Positions 1-7,546 of a stretch of 64,000 nucleotides of DNA are shown here, piece by piece. The DNA comes from Brevundimonas variabilis. Lineage in GTDB: Bacteria; Pseudomonadota; Alphaproteobacteria; Caulobacterales; Caulobacteraceae. The notes beneath the pieces are model-generated. The model made no database searches, had not been told where the DNA came from, and worked only from the letters and a program-made list of their open reading frames with translations. Location: NCBI RefSeq assembly GCF_014199945.1, contig NZ_JACHOR010000003.1, positions 372,001-436,000 on the forward strand, in the 5' to 3' direction. A program made the position numbers and the translations under genes. How positions within the stretch are numbered: position 1 is the stretch's first letter; each line of letters starts with the position of its first letter.

Positions 1-69
1 GGGTTGCCGACTTGCGGAGGCAATTCAGCCCCCTTATGGTTTCAACCCTGACTTACAAGGGGCACGAAG

Positions 70-360
70 ATGAAGTCATTTTGGGTTGTTCTTGTCGCAC
101 TGGCTTTGTCGGGCTGTTTCTCACAGAAATCGGACCACAGGGTCGAAGTCGCCGGATCGCCAGACGACGTCAGCCGCTTCGTCGCGGCCGAGCGATCTCT
201 AGATCCCGACGCCGTCGTCACACACAGTGCTGGACAGGGCCGGGCCGTGTTTTCAACCTCATCGGAAGAAGCCGTGGACGAGATCGCGGACAGGGCGACG
301 GCCGCCCGCTTGAACGTCACGCTCACAAGCCTCCGCTGGTCGATCCAGTCCGGCACATGA
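70..360 (+). CDS. small putative lipoprotein
   Basis: A 96-residue protein with a lipoprotein signal: positive start MKS, a hydrophobic stretch and the lipobox LSGC, with the lipidated Cys at residue 16. An AAGGGG ribosome binding site lies 7 bases before the ATG. The mature part is short, hydrophilic and rich in Asp, Arg and Ala, with no recognised domain; it may be anchored in the outer membrane facing the periplasm. It stands alone, followed by about 260 bases without a gene. The lipobox is seen directly; the function is unknown. Confidence 0.7.
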   Translation: MKSFWVVLVALALSGCFSQKSDHRVEVAGSPDDVSRFVAAERSLDPDAVVTHSAGQGRAVFSTSSEEAVDEIADRATAARLNVTLTSLRWSIQSGT

Positions 361-621
361 ACCCCTTCGGCCCCCAACCTGCAGCCCCGGATGGCGGGCG
401 GCTTCGGCAGGGGGACCGGACAAGCGAGCCCCTCTGCGGGACGTCATGGTGCTGTCGCTGAACGGGACGACTTTGGTGTGGGCGCTAACCCAGGACGGAG
501 TTGCCTGTTTGCCAAAAACTTTTTGGTTTCAGCCTCACCGTCGCAGCGTTGGTCCTCTGCTGAAAACACAAAAGGGTCGGCGAAGCGATCCGCCGCCCCA
601 TTGTTCTGCCGAGTAGATTCT

Positions 622-1116
622 TCAGACGAAGCGACGGCTCCGACGGGACAGCACGATGCCGCCGCCCAGTGCGATGAGCCCCGCGAGGCCCCACATGGTC
701 CATTCGCCGACGGTCGGCACCGCGGCTGCAACGGCATTGACGGTCTGGGTGACCGCAGCTGACGCACTGGTTGGGCAGCCGTTGGTAGAGGTATATGAAG
801 CCGTGACGCTGCGTGCGCCGGCCGTCGGAAAGACGCGGCTCGCCGTCACCGAAGAACTGCCCGGATCGACGGTCGTCAGCGCGGCTGCACCCCCCAATGG
901 CGTTCCGCCGTCGAGAAACTGAATCGCGCCAAAGCACTGGGCGGCGGAGGGGTTGGTGACTGTCGCTGTCAGGTTGACAGACGCGCCGACGGTCGACGGA
1001 TTCGGGCTCTGGCTGGTGATTGTCGTGACTGTGCCTGGGGCCCCCGCCAATGCGGTCGAGGCCACAAGGGCGGAGGCGAATGAGGCCGCGATGGCGGCTG
1101 AGCGGAACTTCAGCAT
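622..1116 (-). CDS. secreted Ig-like protein with IPTL-CTERM-like sorting tail
   Basis: A 164-residue protein with a Sec signal peptide (about residues 1-24, ending STALAG) and a middle part like a bacterial Ig-like repeat (residues 30-125, with VGASVNLTATVTNPS and IQFLDGGTPLG). The last 30 residues hold VPTVGEW, a hydrophobic helix and SRRSRRFV. That tripartite tail resembles the IPTL-CTERM class of C-terminal sorting signals recognised by exosortase-like proteases. The motif and helix are seen; the sorting role is inferred from the family. No exosortase gene lies in the window. Adhesion or matrix association is possible but unproven. Confidence 0.75.
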   Translation of the reverse strand: MLKFRSAAIAASFASALVASTALAGAPGTVTTITSQSPNPSTVGASVNLTATVTNPSAAQCFGAIQFLDGGTPLGGAAALTTVDPGSSSVTASRVFPTAGARSVTASYTSTNGCPTSASAAVTQTVNAVAAAVPTVGEWTMWGLAGLIALGGGIVLSRRSRRFV

Positions 1117-1240
1117 GGATACCTTCGAAAAAAATCCCGGGGAACCAACCCCCGCGAATCGACGATCACGTTAGGCAGGGTCTGGACGAAAACAAGCGCA
1201 GAACAGAACTCATCGACGCTTGTTCTTGCGAGAGGTGTCG

Positions 1241-2032
1241 TCAGCGTCGAAACGGTTCCTGCAGGCAGCCGAGGACGCCCGGACCCGGCGTGAAGCCTTC
1301 GACGCCAATCGGCATCATGGGGCGTTCGTTGGCCACGCGACGACGATAGGTGCCGAACATCCGGTCCCAGATGGACAGGATCATTCCGAAATTGCTGTTG
1401 CCCTCGTCCATCCGCACCGAGTGATGGACGCGGTGCATGCCCGGCGTGACGACAACCAGCCGGGCGACGCGGTCGATCGGCTCCGGCAAGGCGACGTCCA
1501 TATGGGTGACGAACTGCCAGATGCCGACCATGACCCCGTAACCCATGATCACGAGCAAGGGTACGCCCAGGACGGCGAGGATGCACAGCTGGGCGACGCC
1601 ACCGACGATGGCCTCCAGCGGATGATGTCGTACGCCCGTGGAGGCGTCCATCAGCTGGTCCGAATGGTGGGTCCGGTGAAGACGCCACAGCAACGGGACC
1701 GCATGGAAGGCCAGGTGGCTCAGATAGGCCAGAAGGTCGATCAGCAGGAACGACACGATGACCAGAAGCCAGACCGGCAAATCCATGGCGACCAGTGGCG
1801 GGAAGGGAATGAACCGGTCGACGACGACCGCCAGTTGCTGGATCCACGGGGCCAGCAGCGCCACCGCTCCAAACCCCACGACGAAAAGAAGGAGATTGAC
1901 GACCCAGCGCTTGCGCTGGGCGTCCCGGCCGCGAACCTGAGGCCACAGCTGTTCCGCTCCGACAGACAGGACGAACACGACGGCCGCCACTGCGAGCTGC
2001 CAGCGGTTGAACTCAAAGATGAGATCGGACAT
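1241..2032 (-). CDS. sterol desaturase / fatty acid hydroxylase family membrane protein
   Basis: A 263-residue integral membrane protein of the sterol desaturase (FA_hydroxylase) superfamily. It has hydrophobic helices near residues 10-30, 45-65 and 85-115, and the diiron histidine clusters HLAFH, HRTHH and HRVHHS in family order and spacing. These enzymes use a diiron centre and O2 to hydroxylate or desaturate lipids; the substrate cannot be told from sequence. The length is normal for the family. The 278 bases upstream are free of genes and should hold its promoter. It could act on hopanoids, carotenoids or ornithine lipids. Confidence 0.85.
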   Translation of the reverse strand: MSDLIFEFNRWQLAVAAVVFVLSVGAEQLWPQVRGRDAQRKRWVVNLLLFVVGFGAVALLAPWIQQLAVVVDRFIPFPPLVAMDLPVWLLVIVSFLLIDLLAYLSHLAFHAVPLLWRLHRTHHSDQLMDASTGVRHHPLEAIVGGVAQLCILAVLGVPLLVIMGYGVMVGIWQFVTHMDVALPEPIDRVARLVVVTPGMHRVHHSVRMDEGNSNFGMILSIWDRMFGTYRRRVANERPMMPIGVEGFTPGPGVLGCLQEPFRR

Positions 2033-2310
2033 GGGTGCCGCAGGTTCCCCCGTTTATTGATCAAGCTGGCAGGCCAGACTTGGCAAGAGAATGCCGCAAC
2101 CCGGTAGATACATCTACACGGCGCAGCTTAAACCATCGTCCTCAAGGGCGGTCCGATTGCCACACCCGGTCGACGCTCGGAGGGGCCGCCTTCGGTCGGT
2201 AGAGCGAATGTCAGCATCTCGCTTTCCGGGCCATCACCCGTCTCGACCGATTACGGATGCCCGATGAATCAGAAAGGGCCGCCGGCTGACATCCCTCTGC
2301 TCAAACCGGT

Positions 2311-3480
2311 TCAGGGGCTGCAGGCGAAATCTTCTCTCGGAAGACCGTTGACGGCTGACAGGCGCTCGGTCGGTAGCTTGAGGACCAGCCCGGAGTGCTC
2401 GAGGCGAAAATCATAAACGGCACCCAGCAGGCCTGCCATGGGGCATCCGGAGACCTCGGCACCGATGGCATCCATTCCGATCGCCAACCCCTCGCCCATG
2501 CTGCCGGTCCAGCGACTGACCCGGACCTTCACGGGGCCGGAATGATGTCGGCCATCCCGCGGCAGCAGTTCCTCGATCCACTGGCGGGGGATGCCGGTCA
2601 GGCGTTCCTCGGCGATCTGTCGGTGAATCTGATAGGGCCGCGCTTCCGAGACAAACCAGCCCATGATGGCGCGCGCGACAACGGTGTTCCCGCCGCTTGG
2701 CGTATCTGCCAGATCGAGAATGACGGTTTCACCCGGACGGGCTTGAGACATCGCAACATCAAAGGCTGCAAGGGTGGCATTGTCGCCCAGGGCGTCGTTG
2801 AACACGATGGTCAGTCCCTCGGCGCTGCGACTGACGGAAACAGGCGGCCTGTCATTTCGCGGCACGGCGTAAAGGTTGGGCAGGTTCAGGGTGCGAACCT
2901 CGCCGGCGGCGTTTCGGATGGCCATCCGTCTCGGGCGATCCCGCCGTCCCGCCGCGAGCACACGCGCGGCATATCCGGCACCGTCCGGGGGGGCTTCGAC
3001 CCCCAGGTCGTGCCAGTAGGCATCGATCGCTTCCGACATAGCGACATCTTCGATCTCCAGAAGGACATCGCCGCTCACGATGCCCGCCGCCGCGGCTTGC
3101 GTGTTCGGGCGGACCGCCGTGACGCGATAGCTGCTGGCTTCGTGTTCGATCCAGAGATCGGCATAGCTTGGCGTCAGTGCCCAGCTATCGCCGAGAGAGC
3201 GGTTCGTGATCGCGTGCGGATCCGCCAGCGTGGAAAGGCGTCGTTCTGCGTAACGGACCAACGAACGTGCGTCATGAACGGCCTCGGCTTCTGCGCGAAG
3301 CCGATCGCTCGACGGCGCGGCTTCTGCCGGAAAACGATCGAGATAGGCATAATTCTCTGCGATCAACGGATCGACCGACAGCGCATCCCGTCGATAGTCC
3401 TCCGCGGTCTGGGCGAAGACTTGAGGAGCGATGGAAAGGATAGCCGCAGCCAGAACCAGGCCGGAAAAACGATGACGCAT
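2311..3480 (-). CDS. S41-family (C-terminal processing-like) peptidase
   Basis: A 389-residue secreted protein. I start it at the ATG giving MRHRFSGLVL because a clear Sec signal peptide (to VFAQ) follows and GGAGCG lies upstream; the frame is open further 5' but that part is unlike a protein start. A PDZ-like region (about residues 120-190, with AAAGIVSGDVLLEIEDV) precedes an S41-like domain. The segment GSMGEGLAIG matches the place of the catalytic Ser in the tail-specific protease family (S-x-G-E), and DLADTPSGGN matches the preceding loop. Substrate unknown; periplasmic or secreted. Its 5' end faces the NTF2-like gene. Confidence 0.75.
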   Translation of the reverse strand: MRHRFSGLVLAAAILSIAPQVFAQTAEDYRRDALSVDPLIAENYAYLDRFPAEAAPSSDRLRAEAEAVHDARSLVRYAERRLSTLADPHAITNRSLGDSWALTPSYADLWIEHEASSYRVTAVRPNTQAAAAGIVSGDVLLEIEDVAMSEAIDAYWHDLGVEAPPDGAGYAARVLAAGRRDRPRRMAIRNAAGEVRTLNLPNLYAVPRNDRPPVSVSRSAEGLTIVFNDALGDNATLAAFDVAMSQARPGETVILDLADTPSGGNTVVARAIMGWFVSEARPYQIHRQIAEERLTGIPRQWIEELLPRDGRHHSGPVKVRVSRWTGSMGEGLAIGMDAIGAEVSGCPMAGLLGAVYDFRLEHSGLVLKLPTERLSAVNGLPREDFACSP

Positions 3481-3816
3481 TCCGCACGCTCCTGCACCAA
3501 CGGCACCGTAGCAACTGAAATCTTGGTAACGATCGTGCGCTTCAGGAGCGGACAACGAGCTGAAGTTCCAACGAAGTTCCGTCAGCCACCCCAGTCTCGT
3601 CAGGAAGGTCCACTCTCGAGCCAAACGCCCCGGTCCCGGTCCGACCTGATGGCGGGATTCGCTGTCTGACGTCGCCCCAGGGTGGCCAGTGCTGGTACGC
3701 CCGAAAGGCACTTTTTATACCGCGCCTTCGGGGGTTGAGACACTCGGCCACGACTGTGTCGCGGAACATTGCCGCCTACGCCGGATTGTCAGGACGACAT
3801 CATTGAGGAGACCGTC
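3481..3816. other. intergenic region between divergent genes
   Basis: About 336 bases between the divergent starts of the S41 peptidase and the NTF2-like gene. It must hold both promoters. I see no RNA gene, repeat or convincing hairpin terminator, and the frames open here do not look like coding sequence. Confidence 0.5.
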
Positions 3817-4176
3817 ATGGACGACGCACGCGTGTGGACCTTCGAGCAGGGCCTTTGGACCGGTGACGCAGATCATTATCGTGAGCTGGTCGACAAAGAC
3901 TGCCTCATGGTTCTGCCAGCGGAACCCTACATCCTGGGCGGCAGTGCGGCGATTGAAGCCGTAGCAAAGACACCCCGTTGGACGAGCGTAGACATCACGG
4001 AAGGCCAGATCTCACGCCCTGAAGAAGGCCTGATCGTCGTGGCTTACAAGGCGCACGCAGAAAAAGATGGCGAAGCGGGCTACGAGGCCTGGTGCACGTC
4101 GACATACCGGCGGCTCGAGCATGATGTGTGGCGGGTGGTTCAGCATCAACAGACTCCGCCTCTCTCCCTCCGTTAA
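3817..4176 (+). CDS. NTF2-like / SnoaL-like protein
   Basis: A 119-residue protein. The ATG at MDDARVWTFE is preferred to an earlier in-frame one because GAGGAG lies 6 bases before it. The composition and pattern fit the NTF2-like superfamily of small cone-shaped alpha+beta proteins: an N-terminal helix with FEQGLWTGDADHYRELVDKDCLMVLP, then ISRPEEGLIVVAYKAHAEKDG and a strand ending WRVVQHQQTP. Members include DUF4440 proteins, some with unknown ligands and some enzymes. No catalytic residues can be assigned. It is a single gene with its own promoter region upstream. Confidence 0.7.
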   Translation: MDDARVWTFEQGLWTGDADHYRELVDKDCLMVLPAEPYILGGSAAIEAVAKTPRWTSVDITEGQISRPEEGLIVVAYKAHAEKDGEAGYEAWCTSTYRRLEHDVWRVVQHQQTPPLSLR

Positions 4177-4386
4177 GCCGCACGGCGAGCGAAAGGCGAT
4201 GGGATGGGGGATCAGTTCGCCCGCCCCGCTTGCATCAACAACAGAGCCTGGTGTCCCGGTCCCGACCAGGCACCGGGCTGATGTTGCCAGGCCGTCTGCG
4301 GCATCCTGGCCTGGGACCCGTTATCGTTATCGTAAAACTCAGCGCTATATCTAGGGTTGTCAGTACCCATTGTTTGTAAGCGTTGT

Positions 4387-5487
4387 ATGTCCGATCGCGC
4401 CGTCCGCAGCCTGGAGAACCTGGAGAAATCGGCCTCCACGGCACGTGTGCTGAACCTGCTGCAGATTTCCAAGGCTCACGGCAATACGGCGGACTGGGGT
4501 GAGAAGCCGCTGTTCAAGACGGTGGGTCTCAACACCTCCCTGATCATCAAGCATCGCTTGCGCAGGAATGAATCCGATCTGTTTCGGGGTCGTCGTCAGG
4601 TGGCAACAAAGGTGATCATCCCCATTGACGGCCAGGATCTGAAGAGCGGAGGCCGCTATGTCTTCGTCAACCAGATCCATTTCGAACGCACCCTGATGGA
4701 AGTGTTCGGGGTTCCGTCCGATCATCCGGATGTCGAGACCCTCAGGCTGATCGACAAGCTCCCGTCGCTGGATCCCTTTCTACTCCGCGAACAGCTTGGC
4801 CGATCGGGCGTTGTCGCGGCCCCCTGCTACTTCGCGCTCAGCGAGGCTGACCTGCAGAAGATGCTCAATTTCGTGAAGGCGGAGATCACGCCCCTGGTCC
4901 AGCTGAGTCTGGGCGGCGCTGTAACCGGTTCCAGCTCCATCGAGCGGATGGCGGCCAAGATCCTTTCGAACGCTCCTGGCGACCGGATGGACGCCCTGGG
5001 CCAGACATTGAGGCTCGACCCGGAACAGTATCAGGAAGGCGTTTTCTGCTGGAGAGGCTTCCTCTATTACAAATGGAGCCTCGGCAGCATGACCAGCAAC
5101 ATCGGCTCGGTTGCGCGCGATGTCGCGACCATCAAGCCGGTGGGGCCGATGGACCAGGCCGCCAAGGAATACATCGCCCGCGGCCGAGAGGTTCTCAAGG
5201 GCGAGATCGTGCGCACCTGCGTCGAGGTGCGAAGGACACTCAAGATCTATGACGAAGCCTATGCGGGCCTGACCCAGGACGGCAATCCCGTGGGGTTCCG
5301 CGACTTCCTCCTGGAAGCCCCGGCGCTGTTTGCACGGCTCGGCGACCAGCTCGGGGCAATCCAGCATATCGTGAGTTTCTGGAATTTCCGCTTTGGCCCC
5401 AAGGCATCCCCGCCGGGCGTCGACGAGTTGATCGACATCTTCATGGATTTCGAGGTCAGCCTGCGTGGTCGCGACCACGAGCCATGA
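4387..5487 (+). CDS. conserved hypothetical protein
   Basis: A 366-residue soluble-looking protein that I do not recognise. The ATG at MSDRAVRSLENLEK is chosen over one 10 codons upstream because that extension is cysteine-rich and unlike the rest; neither has a strong ribosome binding site. The middle has IIPIDGQDLKSGGRYVFVNQIHFERTLMEVFG, suggesting a beta-rich domain, while the C-terminal half is mainly helical. No signal peptide, membrane helix or nucleotide-binding motif is visible. It stands alone, 180 bases before the thioredoxin-fold cluster. Codon use matches its chromosomal neighbours. Confidence 0.65.
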   Translation: MSDRAVRSLENLEKSASTARVLNLLQISKAHGNTADWGEKPLFKTVGLNTSLIIKHRLRRNESDLFRGRRQVATKVIIPIDGQDLKSGGRYVFVNQIHFERTLMEVFGVPSDHPDVETLRLIDKLPSLDPFLLREQLGRSGVVAAPCYFALSEADLQKMLNFVKAEITPLVQLSLGGAVTGSSSIERMAAKILSNAPGDRMDALGQTLRLDPEQYQEGVFCWRGFLYYKWSLGSMTSNIGSVARDVATIKPVGPMDQAAKEYIARGREVLKGEIVRTCVEVRRTLKIYDEAYAGLTQDGNPVGFRDFLLEAPALFARLGDQLGAIQHIVSFWNFRFGPKASPPGVDELIDIFMDFEVSLRGRDHEP

Positions 5488-5666
5488 CGCGGACGACCAA
5501 GCTTGGCACTGGCAACGCGAACACGGCTCCTCACACGAAAAAAATCGAGAATCCCTGACCGGGGGGCTTGCCTTCTTGGTGCCGCACCTGTTCTCGACAA
5601 CGGTTGCTAGTCGCCTCGCGCGGGGGAATCGCGCGATGGTCTGGACGTTCATTCAAGGAAGTCACC

Positions 5667-6329
5667 ATGCGTGCCACCAAGCCTTTGACTTTCGGTTCCA
5701 TGAGCCGCCGGGCAGCCTTGACCGCCGCCGCCCTGGCCGCGATGGCAACCCTGACCGGGTGCGGGGCCTCCGGGACGGGAGCCAGGGCCGAAGGTGACAT
5801 GGGCATGGGCGCACCGGAAGGCGCGAAGGTCACGGTCGTTGAATACGCGTCGGTCACCTGCCCGCACTGTGCCGCCTGGCAGAACACGACCTATGAGGCG
5901 TTCAAGGCGAAATATGTGGACACGAACAAGGTCCGCTATATCTTCCGCGAGCTGCCCACCCCACCGGTCGAGATTGCCTCCGCAGGGTTCCTGCTCGCAC
6001 GGTGTGCGGGCGAAGACCGCTACTTCGACGTCATCCATGAGATCATGGCCAGACAGCAGGAGATGTTCAGCGGTGCAACGCCGCCCCGGACCGTCCTGCT
6101 GCGCATCGCCAATGGTGTAGGCCTGAGCGAGCAACAGTTCACGGAATGCGTCACCGACGAGGACGCCATCGCAGCGATGGAAGCGCGCGTTCGCACAGCG
6201 CAGGAAGCGGGCGTGACGGGCACTCCGGCCTTCTTCGTCAATGGAACCCAGGTCGTCAGCCCCGGCAGCGAGGGCGCGACGCTGGAAGACCTGTCCAAAG
6301 CCATCGATGCTGAACTGGCAAAGGGTTGA
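5667..6329 (+). CDS. DsbA-like thioredoxin-fold lipoprotein, CPHC active site
   Basis: A 220-residue protein and the first of three tandem DsbA-like genes. The start is set by AAGGAAG just upstream. A Tat- or Sec-like N-terminus (SRRAALTAAALAAM) runs into a lipobox LTGC with Cys32. The thioredoxin active site CPHC is at residues 65-68 and the cis-Pro loop reads GTPAFFVNG. The family oxidises or isomerises disulfides in periplasmic proteins, or feeds electrons to such enzymes. Membrane anchoring is inferred from the lipobox. The stop is 3 bases before the next gene, so they are probably co-transcribed. Confidence 0.85.
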   Translation: MRATKPLTFGSMSRRAALTAAALAAMATLTGCGASGTGARAEGDMGMGAPEGAKVTVVEYASVTCPHCAAWQNTTYEAFKAKYVDTNKVRYIFRELPTPPVEIASAGFLLARCAGEDRYFDVIHEIMARQQEMFSGATPPRTVLLRIANGVGLSEQQFTECVTDEDAIAAMEARVRTAQEAGVTGTPAFFVNGTQVVSPGSEGATLEDLSKAIDAELAKG

Positions 6330-6332
6330 TCC

Positions 6333-6938
6333 ATGCTGAGACGTAACGTCATCGCCGCCGCTGCAGTCGTCATGGCCGCGCTCATCGGTGGCTGTTCCGC
6401 ATCGGGGGGAGCCACGGCCGCCGAAGGGGACATCGGAACCGGCGCACCCGCCGGAGCCAAGGTCACGGTCATCGAATACGCCTCGGTCACCTGCGGCGCT
6501 TGCGCGGCCTGGCAGGCCCAGACCTATGCAGCGTTCAAGGCCAAATACATCGACACCGGCAAGGTGCGTTTCGTCTTCCGCGAATTTCCGACCGGTCCGG
6601 TCGAGGTCGCCGCAGCGGGCTTTCTGACGGCGCGCTGTGCCGGCGAGGACAAATATCTGGATGTCGTTCACGAACTGATGGCCAGCCAGCAGGAAATGCT
6701 GGGCGGCGGCAATCCCCGGACCGTCCTCCTGCGTGTCGCGAACGCAGCCGGCCTGAGCGAGGAACAGTTCACCCAGTGCGTCACAAACCCCGACAATATC
6801 GCAGCCCTGGAAGCGCGGTCGCGCGCCGCGATCGACGCCGGGATCAGCGGCACGCCGACCTTCCTGGTCAATGGCGTGACAACGGGGCGGTCCCTGGAAG
6901 AACTGTCCGCAGCCATTGATGCGGAACTGGCCAAATGA
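6333..6938 (+). CDS. DsbA-like thioredoxin-fold lipoprotein, CGAC active site
   Basis: A 201-residue paralogue of the preceding gene with a lipobox ending GGC (Cys21), then the DsbA-like domain. Its active site reads CGAC (residues 54-57) instead of the CPHC of both neighbours. The two residues between the cysteines tune redox potential in this family, so this copy may be more reducing or have a separate partner; that is inference. The cis-Pro loop SGTPTFLVNG is intact. Its stop overlaps the next start in an ATGA, which indicates translational coupling. Confidence 0.85.
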   Translation: MLRRNVIAAAAVVMAALIGGCSASGGATAAEGDIGTGAPAGAKVTVIEYASVTCGACAAWQAQTYAAFKAKYIDTGKVRFVFREFPTGPVEVAAAGFLTARCAGEDKYLDVVHELMASQQEMLGGGNPRTVLLRVANAAGLSEEQFTQCVTNPDNIAALEARSRAAIDAGISGTPTFLVNGVTTGRSLEELSAAIDAELAK

Positions 6939-7528
6939 TCATCCGCCGACTGCTGATCGCACTCTGCCTTGGATTGTTCGCCAGCGTTGCCCACGCCGGT
7001 CCGCTCGACGTCACCGCCAGCGACCGGGTGCTGGGACGCGCCGACGCCCCGGTCACGGTGGTTGAGTATGCCTCCTTCACCTGCCCGCACTGCGCCGACT
7101 GGCACAACACCGTCCTGCCTGACTTCAAGGCCCGGTTCATCGATACCGGCAAGGTCCGGCTGGTGTTCCGCGACCTGCCGACCGACCCCGTCCAGGTGGC
7201 CGCCACCGCCGCCGCCATCGCCCGTTGCGCAGCTCCCGACCGGTTCTATGCCGTGGCCTCCAGCTTCATGTCCGGCCAGGCCCAGTTGCGGTCCAGCTAT
7301 CAGGTCGGTCCCTGGTACGATGCCGCCATCGCGGTCAGCGGCAAAACCCCGGCCCAGATCGAGACCTGTCTGGCGGACCCCGCGACCATGGCCAACCTGA
7401 GGGCTGGCATGGAAGCCGCGTCGGCGGCCGGCGTGCAGTCGACCCCCAGCTTCTTCGTGAACGGCCGAGCCGTTCAGGATCGGACGCTGGACGGTCTGTC
7501 GTCGGCCATCACTCCCCTCCTGCCCTGA
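6935..7528 (+). CDS. DsbA-like periplasmic thioredoxin-fold protein
   Basis: A 197-residue protein, third in the tandem set. It has a plain Sec signal peptide (about residues 1-21, ending AHAG) and no lipobox, so it should be soluble in the periplasm, unlike its two lipoprotein neighbours. The active site CPHC is at residues 50-53 and the cis-Pro loop reads STPSFFVNG. It lies 18 bases upstream of smc on the same strand, so smc may be expressed from the same transcript although no functional link is known to me. Confidence 0.85.
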   Translation: MIIRRLLIALCLGLFASVAHAGPLDVTASDRVLGRADAPVTVVEYASFTCPHCADWHNTVLPDFKARFIDTGKVRLVFRDLPTDPVQVAATAAAIARCAAPDRFYAVASSFMSGQAQLRSSYQVGPWYDAAIAVSGKTPAQIETCLADPATMANLRAGMEAASAAGVQSTPSFFVNGRAVQDRTLDGLSSAITPLLP

Positions 7529-7546
7529 TGCGCTGATCGGAGCGGG

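Noticed and set aside
1220..2107. Plus-strand open frame opposite the sterol-desaturase gene
   Set aside because: It is His/Asp/Arg-rich, an antisense image of the His-motif membrane protein, without domain or ribosome binding site.
2395..3669. Plus-strand frame of 424 codons opposite the S41 peptidase
   Set aside because: The minus strand has a signal peptide and peptidase motifs; the plus frame has no recognisable features.
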